64,000 nt of DNA from Nannochloropsis salina CCMP1776. Its lineage: Eukaryota > Sar > Eustigmatophyceae > Eustigmatales > Monodopsidaceae. This document shows positions 1 to 10,402 of this stretch, in pieces. A program made the position numbers and the translations under genes. Below the pieces are notes generated by a model. It saw only the letters and a program-made list of their open reading frames with translations, did not search any database and was not told the origin of the DNA. The DNA is taken from assembly GCA_004565275.1 (NCBI GenBank), contig SDOX01000006.1, forward strand, positions 62,001-126,000. Direction: 5' to 3'. Within the stretch, counting starts at the first letter, position 1. Each line of letters begins with the position of its first letter.

Positions 1-2025
1 CTTCCTCCTCCTCTTCCTCTTCACTCCCTCCATCCTCCTTCCCCCTTCTAAGCCCCAGCCATGCCATCAACCACGTCATACCGCCAGAAGTCCCGCTCCC
101 TTCCTCACTCCTCCTCTCCTTCCTCTTCCCACGACGCGCACCCCACATCCTCCTCCTGCTCTCCTCTTCCTCTGCCGCGGCCTCCTCGTCCCTTTCAAGC
201 AAATCTCCTCCCTCCTCCTCCTCCGGAAGGGGACCGGATGGTAGGTGTGTCAGTCCAGAGGGAGATTGACGGGGAGACGCGACAGAAATGGAGAGGGAGG
301 AGCTCTCCGCGGCAGGGAGTGAGGGTGGGGGGGAAGGGAGGGAGGTAGGCGAGGCTTTCTTGTCTGTGTCCTCGACGAGTTGGACGCGGGTAAAGCCACT
401 ACCCACGTCCATGCCTGGATCAGGGGAGAGCGAGGGGCAAAGATGGAGGGGTGGGGTATTCAGGATTTAGAGGAGCAGAAAAGGAGAAAAAAGCGAGGTG
501 AAGAGAGAGGCGGAGTGGAAGAAGGAAGGGTCACCACATGGGTTGAGAAAGAAAAAGCGAGGGGCCGAGGAGACACATGCGGTCGGGAAGAAGGGGGCGA
601 GGGAGGGAGGGAGGGAGGAAAGGGGAAGGGGAGAAGGGCACAGGGGGTCCAGAGGAGACGGACCATGGAGTAAGGCCAGGTATGCCGTGGCGGCACCGGT
701 CATGGCGCTGAAGATACCGTAGGTGAAGGAGTCATAGACCATGCGATGCGCAACCACTGCAGACGATTGTCAGGAAAGGGGGAGAAAAAAAAGAGGCGAT
801 GAGGCCCGGAATGGGTGGGGCAAGAGAGGGAGGGGCAGGGACCAGACCGCTGTTCCATCCACTGTAGGTGGTAATGCTCCCGCACATCCAGGTGGTAATG
901 GCCACGTAGAGGGAGGAAGCGTCGGGCATGCTGGGGAAGGAGAGGATGCCGTGCAGATGCCTCTCCAGGAAACCCTGCGGGCGCGAGGGAGGGGGACAGG
1001 GGGGGCCACTTTGGAACAAATGCAGTCAAGACACCTTTCGCCTTCCTCTTCCCACCAAGGGCACTATTTTGGCGCGAGAAGAAATGAGCATGTCCCAGGA
1101 GAAGAGGGATGTTGCGCCGGACAGAACCTGAGGACGCAATGGCAGAGACGTGAAGAGGAAGATAGGCTTACCCTGCATTCGTAGAGGAGACCCATGATAA
1201 AACAGCCAAGGAGATTCGCTAGGATGGAGGGATACATGGAGCTTTTGATATTCCCTTGCCTCGCCTAGAAATACAGGAGGTATGTGCACGGAGATCAGTC
1301 GACGGGGGGGTACGCCTTGGGAACTTCCTTGGCCCGAGTCCGGTTCCTCCACTGCCTGGTCCGATGGCTGGACAGGACATCCTCCGTGATTTTGGAGGTC
1401 TACGACAGTCGTACATCCAGCCCGCCAGTATTGGAAGTTACGGTCTTCTTCTTCCGGTACTTACATCGAGCTGGATGATGTATCTTTCTAGTTCGATCCG
1501 TATTATGTTCCCGATCATCGAAAACATTATGATGCCCGAGACAACACGAACAGTAACCCAAGAACGGTGAGTCTGAGAGGAGGATAAAGAAGTGAAAGAG
1601 TCCTGCGATAAGGATTACTTGTCGTCCTTTTAAAGACGCCGTCAACAAGCTTTGAAATTGATAACGGATTTATGTGATATACGTATTAGAGCGGAACGAG
1701 GTGAGCGGCAACAAACGAAAAACATGGAAACAAAAATACCTACCCGTGGAATACGCTGCGGCGAGGCTGCTGCCGGTGTAACAGGAGGCATACCTGACGC
1801 TGTGAATGCTTTGCCAGCGTTGTCGCAGCTGTTGGTTCGCGTGGGACGAGCCGCGGGTAAGTCACGAATAGAAGGTTGCCAAGACAGTTCCTTGCTGTGG
1901 AGATCGGCGCGCGGCGAGGAAATAGCCACCGCCCCGTAGGATTTCCCGTCTTTTTCCTGTTGGTCGAGCAACTGTGCACTCATTCTTCCACAAAGTTGTG
2001 AGTGACGGCGCGAGGAATGTGTCAA
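1..2025 (-). CDS. FEX: Fluoride export protein, CrcB/FEX family (5' part, runs off left edge)
   Basis: This is a membrane channel of the CrcB/FEX family, which exports fluoride across the plasma membrane. Six exons join in phase by GT-AG rules: 2025-1744, 1572-1465, 1264-1172, 974-848, 756-664 and 414 to beyond 1. Exon 1 is a polar N-terminal tail starting MTHSSRR. Exons 2-5 form the first CrcB domain. It has the GNIIR motif at the first helix, SILANLLGCFIMGLLYE for the N-x2-G helix, and the family signature in TTWMCGSITTYSGWN, followed by a last helix (FSAMTGAATAYLAL). Exon 6 opens an acidic Glu-rich linker and stays open to base 1. Eukaryotic FEX proteins are two CrcB domains joined by a linker, so the second domain should lie to the left of the window. 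The family call is firm; the exact start is less sure because a second ATG (MSAQLL) lies close by. Confidence 0.85.
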
Positions 2026-2507
2026 TGGTGGCTAAACACCAAAAGCGTGTTGCTGCCTCGCTGAATCTGAGGCCGGTGTCACAAAACACTGTGGCACGTC
2101 CGACCGCTCTGTGTCCGCATAAGGGCAGTGATTCAATAGTTTTACGCAACGGGACACATGGATGAAATCATATCGATGCTTTGAGTGCGACGCGTGGAAT
2201 AAAGGTCGGTAATTTCGCAAATGTGTTCGGAGAGTGTGGGTGCCATGATTATCCAGTAAATGGAGATCCGATTCCGCATGCCAGAGGTCTGAAATGAGCT
2301 ATCGGGGGCCTCATTCAACATAAGTCATTGGAGGACTTTCCGGAGAATTTTAGGGGGCAATATTCATAAAGCACGTCTGGATGGAACTAAAAGAAGGTAG
2401 CAGGACATTTTGGAGGAAATCATGGAATTGTGGCCTGACCCGACGTTAATTTAGCTACGTTCGCATCCATTGTTGTCCGAATGCGCGTCTCTTCATAACA
2501 CAGTACA
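2026..2507. promoter_or_regulatory. Divergent intergenic promoter region
   Basis: These 482 bases lie between the FEX start (-) and the hydrolase start (+), so they must hold both 5' regions if the two start calls are right. No clear TATA box or repeated motif was found. No convincing reading frame is present. Confidence 0.4.
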
Positions 2508-3923
2508 ATGAGACGACCTCGATCAAGACGAAAGAATCGGTTCCACCGTATTTTAGGACTGAGCATTTTCCCTGTCATTCTTTTCTATTATCCATCAACT
2601 TCGACTTGTGCGTGGAGGATACCTCCTGCCTCGCTTTTGACCCGTGGCAAAGCCGTCACCAACCTTTTCACCGCATGCAGCACGAGTTTTGGACTTCTTC
2701 TTCCCCGTTCTTTACCTTTGGACATTAAAATAGCTCCAGATGTCTCTTCTACAAACGAAGCTGTGGATATTTCGTCAGCCATCAGCGTCCTAGGCGGCTA
2801 CAGGATCCCCGCCAACCAGTACAGCACCTATCAACGTGATCTCCTCACCTTAATTCCTTCCCTCAGGAAAGAAAACGTCAAAATCTTTGCAGATCGTGCA
2901 GGAGATGATGGAGAGATTGAAGCCATTATGCGTCAGCTCTCCAATGTGACACCAGCACACTCACCCAGAAAAATTATTCTCGTAGCGCATTCACGAGGGG
3001 CGGCGGTGGCTGTCCGCGTCGCCGCCCGCCTAGCATCTTCACCGTGGACTTATGAAGTGCGAGGTCTTCTTTTGATTGATCCTGTTGATGAGCAGGAAAC
3101 AAATGACGCGGGAGGTAGTACAGCCCGCCTCAACGACATGGTTGCAAGCAACAGCTGCGACAGAAACACCCTCCAGCCCTTTATCTCCTCCACCTTAAGC
3201 TCTTCATGTCAAGCAGCCTTCTCTTCGTCCTTTCATGGGCCCACTTCCTCATGTCTTCCCCTTCTCCGGTGCCTCCCCCCACGCCTACCGGTAGTCATCG
3301 TCTCCCTGCCTTTCACTGGCCTTAACTCCTATTACAGAAGCCCTAACCGCAATATCTGTGCCCCCCCCGGGCGCGATGCCCGGGCGTTTTTCAAAGCCAG
3401 CTCTCATGCTGCAGCTGCTTCTGTGGACGACCACACTGCTTCCACCGCTGGCAGCCGCGGGGCGGGCAGTGACGTCGGGAGACTTGCGATCGTCAGGACT
3501 TCTCCCACGGCCGGTTCCGATCCGTTTCCCGCGTCCTCTGGGCAATCGCCTCCGTCATCCGTGATCTCCTACCCCCTTCTGTTGACGCTTCCCTTCGCAG
3601 GCCACCTCCAGCTCCTCGATGACCGACTCGCCTTGCCCTTCGCCGAGGTCTGTGGCGTTAGCAAGTCAATTCCTGACAAAGAGGTTCAAGCTGTGATCTC
3701 CGCTGTCATCGTTGCCTGTTGTGAGCATTGGCTGAAGGAGGGGGGGGGTCAGGATATTGAACCAACACGGGTGGAAGCTTTGCGACAAGTGATGGACCTG
3801 AGCGCAAGGACTAGGGGTGTCAGGCAAGAGCTCTGGAATTCGATCACTTGGGGGGGGGGAGGGGCCAGAGGCAAGGAAGTGAAAGAAGAGGGCGAGAAAA
3901 TAGGTGGGAATGTACCTGACTAA
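2508..3923 (+). CDS. Chlorophyllase-like alpha/beta hydrolase
   Basis: The protein has 471 residues in one exon. Residues about 10-45 contain a hydrophobic stretch after a basic N terminus, which fits a signal or plastid-targeting sequence. The hydrolase core is seen in IILVAHSRGAAVAVRVA (about residues 155-171), a nucleophile elbow with Ser in A-H-S-R-G, followed by GLLLIDPVDE. The pairing of an H-S-R-G elbow with DPVD is typical of chlorophyllases, which hydrolyse the phytol ester of chlorophyll. A late TLPFAGHLQLLDD segment could carry the catalytic His. Known chlorophyllases have G-H-S-R-G-G; here both flanking Gly are Ala (AHSRGA). A long Ser/Pro-rich insert separates the DPVD motif from the C-terminal part. 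Substrate is inferred from family resemblance only; another esterase activity is possible. Confidence 0.7.
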   Translation: MRRPRSRRKNRFHRILGLSIFPVILFYYPSTSTCAWRIPPASLLTRGKAVTNLFTACSTSFGLLLPRSLPLDIKIAPDVSSTNEAVDISSAISVLGGYRIPANQYSTYQRDLLTLIPSLRKENVKIFADRAGDDGEIEAIMRQLSNVTPAHSPRKIILVAHSRGAAVAVRVAARLASSPWTYEVRGLLLIDPVDEQETNDAGGSTARLNDMVASNSCDRNTLQPFISSTLSSSCQAAFSSSFHGPTSSCLPLLRCLPPRLPVVIVSLPFTGLNSYYRSPNRNICAPPGRDARAFFKASSHAAAASVDDHTASTAGSRGAGSDVGRLAIVRTSPTAGSDPFPASSGQSPPSSVISYPLLLTLPFAGHLQLLDDRLALPFAEVCGVSKSIPDKEVQAVISAVIVACCEHWLKEGGGQDIEPTRVEALRQVMDLSARTRGVRQELWNSITWGGGGARGKEVKEEGEKIGGNVPD

Positions 3924-4226
3924 GGGCAGAAAGAGGTCTGGAGATGGTAGAGCTGTAAAAGCGAAGAAGCGACGCATCGACAAAGTGTGGGGAGCCCCCC
4001 CCCCATGCACATAGCTAAACGGGACAAAGGAAGCATGGATAGTGTAAGGACATCTTTTGATGCTCCAAGACTCAGCGAAGACCTCCAGTTTTGCTACTGG
4101 CGCCATTTCTGGCTAGCAGATGTTGAAATCTTTTTTTTTCTTTTTCTATGTTCAGAAGAAAAGCCTTTTGGCCCCGCTAATATACACAAACCACAAAAGC
4201 TTCCAATCACATGCTTCGAGCATCAT
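3924..4226. other. Short convergent 3' intergenic region
   Basis: This lies between two convergent stop codons. It has a C homopolymer near 3997-4004 and a T-rich stretch near 4131-4146. No gene was seen here. Confidence 0.5.
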
Positions 4227-5486
4227 TCATATCAAGTCAGACAATTCTTGCAAGCAAAATCGTTCAAAGGCCCTGGCGGCGCCATCCTCGTCGTTCGAGC
4301 GAGTGCTATGACCCGCAACTGCCTTCACGTGCCTCGGCGCGTTCCCCATGGCTACCGCCGTCCCCGCCATCTTCAGCATCTCTAAATCGTTCTCCTGGTC
4401 TCCTATGGCAAGAATTCTGGATGTTGGCACGTCTAAAGCTTCCAGCAGCTTCCTCAGTCCCAATCCCTTCGAACCGCCGCACGGAAGGACTTCTAGCATG
4501 TCGTCTTGGGCCTTGGTGATGCTTGCCCTTGGCCCCAGAAAGCTTTCGAGGGCAGGCCGAAGGGATGCCATGAGGGGAGGAGGGCCAAGAAGAATAAGCT
4601 TATGTATGCTGGTGCTTTCTGTGCTGTTGGATGGTGAGGGCGCCGGGGCCTGCGGCGAATGTGGGGTTCGTGAGGATGCATACACTGCAGTAGCCGCCAC
4701 GGGAGGGGGCGGTTGTACAGAAGAGGCCGTAGATGCAGGAGAGGAAGTCGACGTAGTTACAGGTACTTTGACTGACGGAGTTGAAGAGGAAGATGAGGCT
4801 GAAGCCGAACCGAGGGAGAGGCACGAAGCTAACAAAAACGCTTCGAGGGAGACAACCACCGGCATGGGCTCGTGTTGTTGTGTAACGCTCGCAATGGTCG
4901 CATCCATCTTCTCACATAGAATCCGATCTCCATTGAAGGCGATGAGGGACACGTTCCTATCTCGTGCGAATCTCATCACGTCTAGCGCGACTTGGGGATC
5001 TAGCATTCGTTCATAAATGACGTCTCCACCTTTGTACACCATCAAACCTTGGAGATAGACCCCGCCTGTAGCCATACTTGAGGTGAGCTCCTCACCCAAC
5101 GCGCCTAGCGCATTTCGAACCCCGCCACGGGATTTTCCTGTAGCAGGCACGAAGAGAATTCCCTTCTTTCGGAGGGCGCGGATGGAAGCAATTGTACGAG
5201 GAGAAATTGTGTGCGAGCTACCAAGGAGGGTGCCATCCACGTCGGAGGCAACCAATACGATGGGCGACGTAGATGAATGGGAAGCAGAGGAAAAGGGAGA
5301 TGGTGCCGCGGACGAAATAGATGATGATTTAAGACGATCTGTAGGGCGCATTGAAGATGGACGATGCGCAAGCCAAGCTGTCGATCTTACGACATGCACA
5401 TGTAAATTTGTACGAGCAACAGCCCGGAAAGAAGAGTTTGCCATCATAACCATTAGGAAAATATTAATAGATTTGTATCCATGCAT
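4227..5486 (-). CDS. Cof-type HAD-IIB phosphatase
   Basis: The protein is 419 residues in one exon when started at the ATG at 5486. Codons further upstream have no ATG. It belongs to the haloacid dehalogenase superfamily, Cof subfamily, which dephosphorylates small phosphometabolites. Motif I is VASDVDGTLLG, with both nucleophile Asp residues. Motif III Lys lies in CGGSKGLGLRKLLEAL. Motif IV is AIGDQENDLEMLKMAGTAVA. About the first 75 residues are Ser/Ala/Arg-rich and look like an organelle transit peptide. The cap region carries a low-complexity Ser/Thr/Pro insert of about 70 residues (roughly 230-300) that bacterial Cof proteins lack. The substrate cannot be told from sequence. The catalytic residues look complete. 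Confidence 0.85.
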   Translation of the reverse strand: MHGYKSINIFLMVMMANSSFRAVARTNLHVHVVRSTAWLAHRPSSMRPTDRLKSSSISSAAPSPFSSASHSSTSPIVLVASDVDGTLLGSSHTISPRTIASIRALRKKGILFVPATGKSRGGVRNALGALGEELTSSMATGGVYLQGLMVYKGGDVIYERMLDPQVALDVMRFARDRNVSLIAFNGDRILCEKMDATIASVTQQHEPMPVVVSLEAFLLASCLSLGSASASSSSSTPSVKVPVTTSTSSPASTASSVQPPPPVAATAVYASSRTPHSPQAPAPSPSNSTESTSIHKLILLGPPPLMASLRPALESFLGPRASITKAQDDMLEVLPCGGSKGLGLRKLLEALDVPTSRILAIGDQENDLEMLKMAGTAVAMGNAPRHVKAVAGHSTRSNDEDGAARAFERFCLQELSDLI

Positions 5487-6770
5487 CAGGTTCAAGAAGA
5501 AGAGGAGGAGGTCTTCTAAGCGGCTTGATTAGGGTGTTTACAGGCAGGTGACCTGATATGTAATAAGTACATCATCGTTAGAAAGTGGAGGGAGTGCCAG
5601 ATTGTCATATAAGACGCTGTTGCAGCGAAATTTTGCACATGTTCACGGCACTTCACTTTTTGCTATAATTTTTTTTACCTACTTCGGTTCATAAGGTGCG
5701 CACCAGTTAAAACTATTACAACTCCATTCATGCCAACTTGATCTCTGACGGCGAGTTTTATCGAGCGAAGGGGGAGTGAATCGCGCTAAATTCCACTGAT
5801 AGTTGTACTCTTGGGCAAGCTTCGAACACAACTTTCAGATACAGCGTATGTGACGTGGAAATTCCTGATCGGCATTTTTTTCATTTATACGCGTTCTAGA
5901 GGATGCAATTGGGCATTATAAATCAGTTTTGCCTCAAATCGGGAGGGGAAAGACGGATGCACAAAATTGCGCGAGACGACACATGCTTGAAAGGAGACTA
6001 AAAGTCAACATTTAAAGGGCAGCAAACTTCTCGCATAAGGTGCAAAATAGTGCGAGATATTGTTATGGCGCGACAGTCGTTGAATGTCTTGATATGTCCT
6101 GACAGCAAGTCTCATTTCGTGCGTGCTTGATAACAAGATGATGACATAGCCCTGCCGGGCATATCGGTCTCTGCCAAGCTTTCAAACCCTCGCTTGTTTG
6201 CGGCCCGGGAGTGTCCTACAGCAACTTACTACACCCTGATCTGATTCGTTTCACACGATACTCTTGGCGTTTGATCCATCCATTGTTTGGCATCAAGTTA
6301 ATCAAAAGAATGAGTCTGCTTGTTTTGAATAATATTTAATGGGTAATTTCTCAAATGTTTATGGAAACCATGAGATAGATTGCCTATCTCTCTTGTGTTG
6401 TGCTTTAGCAGCTTTTGCAAGGATGTCGTGAGGTCAAAACGGTACACGTTCACAAATCCTGATCAAAACTTAAGCTTGGTACAAGGCGTACGGAATTTCT
6501 CCGCTTTGTATTTGATGCCGGCATGTTACGCTCGACAAGTGGATGCTTCAAAATTTACGTCGTTTTACTATGTCTGTAGCAAAGATATCTTGTCACATGA
6601 TTCGTGTCAGGTAATCATAATGCCATAGTGGTTAGCAATTTTGCCTTGTGGTCAGTTTGGAGACCATAAATATCCACTCATTTAGCCCTTCCTTGACTTT
6701 CGTCATCCCTTCTTCTCATACCAATGATTTTATGTATCAGCCTTTCTTATTTATCAAAGCCGCTTCAAAG
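5487..6770. other. Intergenic region without a clear gene
   Basis: This is about 1.3 kb of more AT-rich sequence upstream of the HAD gene and the small secreted-protein gene. Only short open frames with no recognisable content occur. It presumably holds both promoters. No tRNA or transposon signature was seen. Confidence 0.5.
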
Positions 6771-7792
6771 ATGCGTACATTTTCTCTCATCACATCTGCC
6801 ACCGTTCTGCTCTGCGCGAGCGCCGCAACTGAGGTACGTGTTCCAAGGTCAGCGTGCAGATCAGGCCTGGCATCTGTAGGGTTTGGCAGCCCTGATCTCT
6901 ACCTCCCCATTTTTTGGAGGCTTTTTAATCAGGGTTCATAGATGGATCGTTCCTTCACTCTCCCAAAGACGCTGAGCATCCTGGAGCCAGCTCCAATAAA
7001 TAGATTGTTCTCTCACTCTCTCTAAAATCCTGAGAATGTAGAAGTTGGCAATCAACACAATATTCAATACTGTTGTCCCTACGTCTTCGCTCTCTAGCTG
7101 CACGCAAGTGGTACCTCCTCGCATATACATCTAACCGCACCTTTTTTCCCCGTGACGGCATGCACAGAATCTCCGCGGTACGGAACGATCCCTTTATGTC
7201 GCCACTTATGGAGGCAATGCTTTCATGGGTAACTACCCCATTGACGCTTGTTTTCACTTCGAGCGGTACCCTGAAGCTAAATTCTGGTGAGCCACGAGCG
7301 TGGACGAAGAGGGAGAGGAAGAGGAATGAATTCACAGCCTGATAAAAATTCTTAAAGATCTGGAATTGAAGCGTGAGCCTGCATTGACCGTCCCATCTTT
7401 CTCTCTCCACAACCACTTTCAATAAAAATTGATATCCGTCCAGGGATTGCGATGGGAAAGCCGCCGCTGATTTCTTCTGCCACAAGGAGGGTTATGCGCG
7501 CTCCGTCGGATTCGATCTGACCGATTTCCGGGGCCTGAAACTCGCTTGTAAGTTCTTTTTCTGCCCATTATCCGTATCCTTACTCGTCCACGTCCCATTG
7601 AATAAATTGGTCCTAAATCTCGGCTTTTTATTGATTCCACCATATATACATGTAAGTTTTGTTATCCTTCTGACTTTTGTATCCTCTTCATTTATAGCCT
7701 CCCTTGTTGTTGGCTCGGATAAGGTCGTGGAGGCGGCGCTTCACGAGCCTGAGCAGAAGGTCATCACCAACGTGCAATGCGCCCAAGAGTAA
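6771..7792 (+). CDS. Small secreted Cys-containing protein, four exons
   Basis: Four exons join in phase: 6771-6833, 7098-7228, 7444-7547 and 7698-7792, giving 130 residues. Exon 1 alone encodes a classic signal peptide (MRTFSLITSATVLLCASAA), so the product probably enters the secretory pathway. Exon 3 encodes DCDGKAAADFFCHKEGYARS, which resembles a Cys-containing pattern (D-C-x-G-x-A-A, then F-C and G-Y/F) that I associate with uncharacterised secreted proteins, but I cannot name a family. Exon 4 ends VQCAQE-stop. Cys pairs are consistent with disulfides. Exon 2 is the weakest: it was chosen because it has a GT-AG frame and restores phase on both sides. No function is proposed. Confidence 0.5.
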
Positions 7793-8812
7793 ACGAAGCC
7801 CCGCTGGTAAGACGGCGGCTACGAGCAGGAGAACACGGGGAAAGGAGAATTTAATGTTAGGTGTGCAGGACGACTCTTTAAATGGGTATAAAGGATAGAG
7901 GGGATAAAAATACGTAAATGAAGCGTGCTGTGAAAGCGGGCGTTTCGAGAGTGGTAAGCAAATGGTGTGGGCGACGCACGTAGAGCTGTGCTCCGTTTGG
8001 AGAACGTTCATTTTCGGAAAAGGGTGTGTTTATGGGTCTGTATATGGGGGTTCACATTTGTGTGACTAAAATTAAGGCCGAGCATGACAGACCTTTGGCT
8101 CAGCTGATTGAGAGGCAAAGGAGGCAAGCTCTGTCGCCTCAATAGTACCCCTACTCGGTGACGCACGCACTGGAGAAGTGGCAGAGATTCCATCAGTGAT
8201 AACTGGTGCCCTCTGCCATCTTTATAGCATGGTGACACCATCTTATTGAAATTGGGGTGGCAACATGGCGTTTCAGACTATTGCGGCAGTGGAAAGAACC
8301 CAACAAATCAAGTGTGCGAAAAAGTATCTTGCAGAGTGTGGGGAGGATGGATCTGAGGAATTTTTCAAATCTTGCATTTTTCAGACTCGACACAACCCGT
8401 TAGAAGACGGGCTGCATGTCAGGGGGTTACTGAAGGGTTCATCAAAATTATAATCGTTTTCGGGTATAAATTGTTACCGGTGCCGGCCCGATTGCTTTAT
8501 GCCAATATGTCGCTCGAAAAAAGTCTGACTTTTCTTCCTGCCTGCATTTTCTTGGCTTTCCCTTTGATGTCTCTCGCGTTCACATTGTGGTGGTCCTGGA
8601 AGTTTACATGAGGCTAGTAAACGTACGGGGTACTGTATTCGCTTCATTTCATTCTTTCATTAACGTCCGAAGGGGTCCTCCTTGCCCCCTCAAACGAACA
8701 GCCTTATGTCCGTACTTTATTCCTAACCGCTCGCTTCCACCACTTATGCTTTGTTCGTTCCCTTTCAATACTTACTCTCCAAGCTTCCCTGTATCCTCAT
8801 ATCTTTGTGGGT
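7793..8812. other. Intergenic region with one doubtful short frame
   Basis: This is about 1 kb between two convergent 3' ends. A 62-codon plus-strand frame at 8265-8453 starts with ATG (MAFQTIAAVERTQQ) and has three Cys, but it does not match the twin CX9C spacing and I recognise no family. It could be a very small gene or chance. Confidence 0.35.
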
Positions 8813-10402
8813 TTATGGACTCACAAGGAAAGGCCCCGCCGCTTGTCCGGACGCCGAGCGCATGATCCGGTCTATTAGGGCCACTGCGAACTCGGCGTCC
8901 TCCCCCTCAGCCGTTCTGCCTTGCCCTTCTCTTCTGTTCCCCTCCCTTCCCAAATCGACGATCAACACAAGCAAATCTTCCTCCAACTCGAGTTTTCCCT
9001 TCCCTCCATCCACACTTTCCGCCCATCGCAATGCTTGAAAGAGTCCCGCCGCTGCCTCTCTCACATCTCCTGTTTCACTCAAATCCATATAATGGGCTGC
9101 AAGTCCTTTTAATCTCTGCAAACGGCCCCCCATGTCCAAAATTACGGCTCGGCTTGCCAGTAGATCAACCCAGCTCTCTGTCGCTTGCAAAGCCGATAGA
9201 AGGTACGTGGGCCGATCAGGCGCGTAGTGTTTGAGACATTGACCAGGCGCGATCTGAGGCTTGTTTTCATCGTTTGTCAGGTCCTCTGTCCTGAGTTCCT
9301 TCGGCATGACGTCTCCCCCAGCTTCCCCGTGCGCCTTCGCCTTGGGCTGCTCCTCCTGCTGCCGTGCGTGGCCCTTGACGACTACCTCTACACCTTTTCC
9401 TCGTAAGGCCGACTCCAACTGCGAGCATGTGACCGCCCCAGCCCTCAAAATCGTCACGCGTCCTTCTCGTGCGTCGACCTTCGCCACTGTTGACTCAATC
9501 CCAATTTCGCAAGCTCCCTGCCCTGCACGATGTTCTTCCTTCTCTTTTAAAATGAGCAAGGAGTGCCCCCCTAGATCTGCCTGTACATGGGCTGCACTTG
9601 TGGGACTGACATGTCCGAAACGATTCGCGGAAGGGGCCACTACAGGGACCGCCGCCGCCCGAAGCAGAGCGCGGGCCAAGGAGTGCGAGGGGACTCGCAC
9701 CCCCACCCACCCTGTCTCGGCGGTGACAGCCGAGGGAATGGCAGCCGCTGCAGGTGCGACCAGCGTGAGAGGTCCAGGCCAGAAGGCGTGGGCAAGTGTG
9801 GACAGCAGGTCTTTCTCTTTTTTTTCCTCTTCGGCCGCCCTGACCTCGGCGTGTGGGACGCTGTTGCTGCTGGCCGCATGATGGTAAGTGGTGTTCCCGC
9901 CGCAGGCGAATACCGACCAAGCCTCCTCAATCTGCGCCACATGAACGATGAGAGGGTCTGTTAGAGGCCGTCCTTTCACCTCAAAAATGCGCCGGACGCT
10001 TTTCTCCAGGTATGCGTTAGCGCCCAGTCCGTAGACTGTTTCGGTAGGAAAGGCCACCAAACCACCCGCGCGCAAATAATCACCGGCGCGATCCACATCA
10101 CTGGTTAGCTCTGCTTCCATTGTAGGAGGGAAAGAGGACGTGGAAGCGGAGATGGACACTGTCATTTTATCCGAAGCGAGCAGGGAAAGAGGAAGAGGGG
10201 GTTTCACGCGAATGGGTGTGGCAGTTCTTCGAGTCGGTGAAGAAGCGAGGAAGGCTGCGACAAATACGGAATGGCGACGATAGAGATAAGATGAATGGTT
10301 AACAGACGATACAGTGAAAGCTAATCCAGCACTTCTTCTGAAGAAGGAACTGTCGCGCCAGCTACTGATGCGCAGGCTGCTGTGCAAAAGACGGTGGTTC
10401 AC
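8813..10402 (-). CDS. SUA5: Threonylcarbamoyl-AMP synthase, Sua5/YrdC family
   Basis: This enzyme makes threonylcarbamoyl-AMP from Thr, bicarbonate and ATP, the first step to t6A37 in ANN-decoding tRNAs. The YrdC core shows FPTETVYGLGANA, KGRPLTDPLIVHV, FWPGPLTLV, GVRVPSH, APSANRFGHVSPT and IGIESTVAKV. The C-terminal Sua5 domain follows, beginning near PGQCLKHYAPDRPTYLL, so this is the long eukaryotic/archaeal form and not the short TsaC form. The frame is open from 10402, but the first in-frame ATG is at 10165 (MTVSISAS, giving 450 residues). The 79 codons before it are Arg/Ser/hydrophobic and look like an organelle presequence. They probably belong to a transcript with a further upstream exon; an AG followed by TG near 10402 could be its acceptor. 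Confidence 0.9.
   Translation of the reverse strand: MNHRLLHSSLRISSWRDSSFFRRSAGLAFTVSSVNHSSYLYRRHSVFVAAFLASSPTRRTATPIRVKPPLPLSLLASDKMTVSISASTSSFPPTMEAELTSDVDRAGDYLRAGGLVAFPTETVYGLGANAYLEKSVRRIFEVKGRPLTDPLIVHVAQIEEAWSVFACGGNTTYHHAASSNSVPHAEVRAAEEEKKEKDLLSTLAHAFWPGPLTLVAPAAAAIPSAVTAETGWVGVRVPSHSLARALLRAAAVPVVAPSANRFGHVSPTSAAHVQADLGGHSLLILKEKEEHRAGQGACEIGIESTVAKVDAREGRVTILRAGAVTCSQLESALRGKGVEVVVKGHARQQEEQPKAKAHGEAGGDVMPKELRTEDLTNDENKPQIAPGQCLKHYAPDRPTYLLSALQATESWVDLLASRAVILDMGGRLQRLKGLAAHYMDLSETGDVREAAAGLFQALRWAESVDGGKGKLELEEDLLVLIVDLGREGNRREGQGRTAEGEDAEFAVALIDRIMRSASGQAAGPFLVSP

Noticed and set aside
9261-9881. A 206-codon plus-strand frame within the Sua5 gene
   Set aside because: It is antisense to the strongly conserved YrdC coding sequence.
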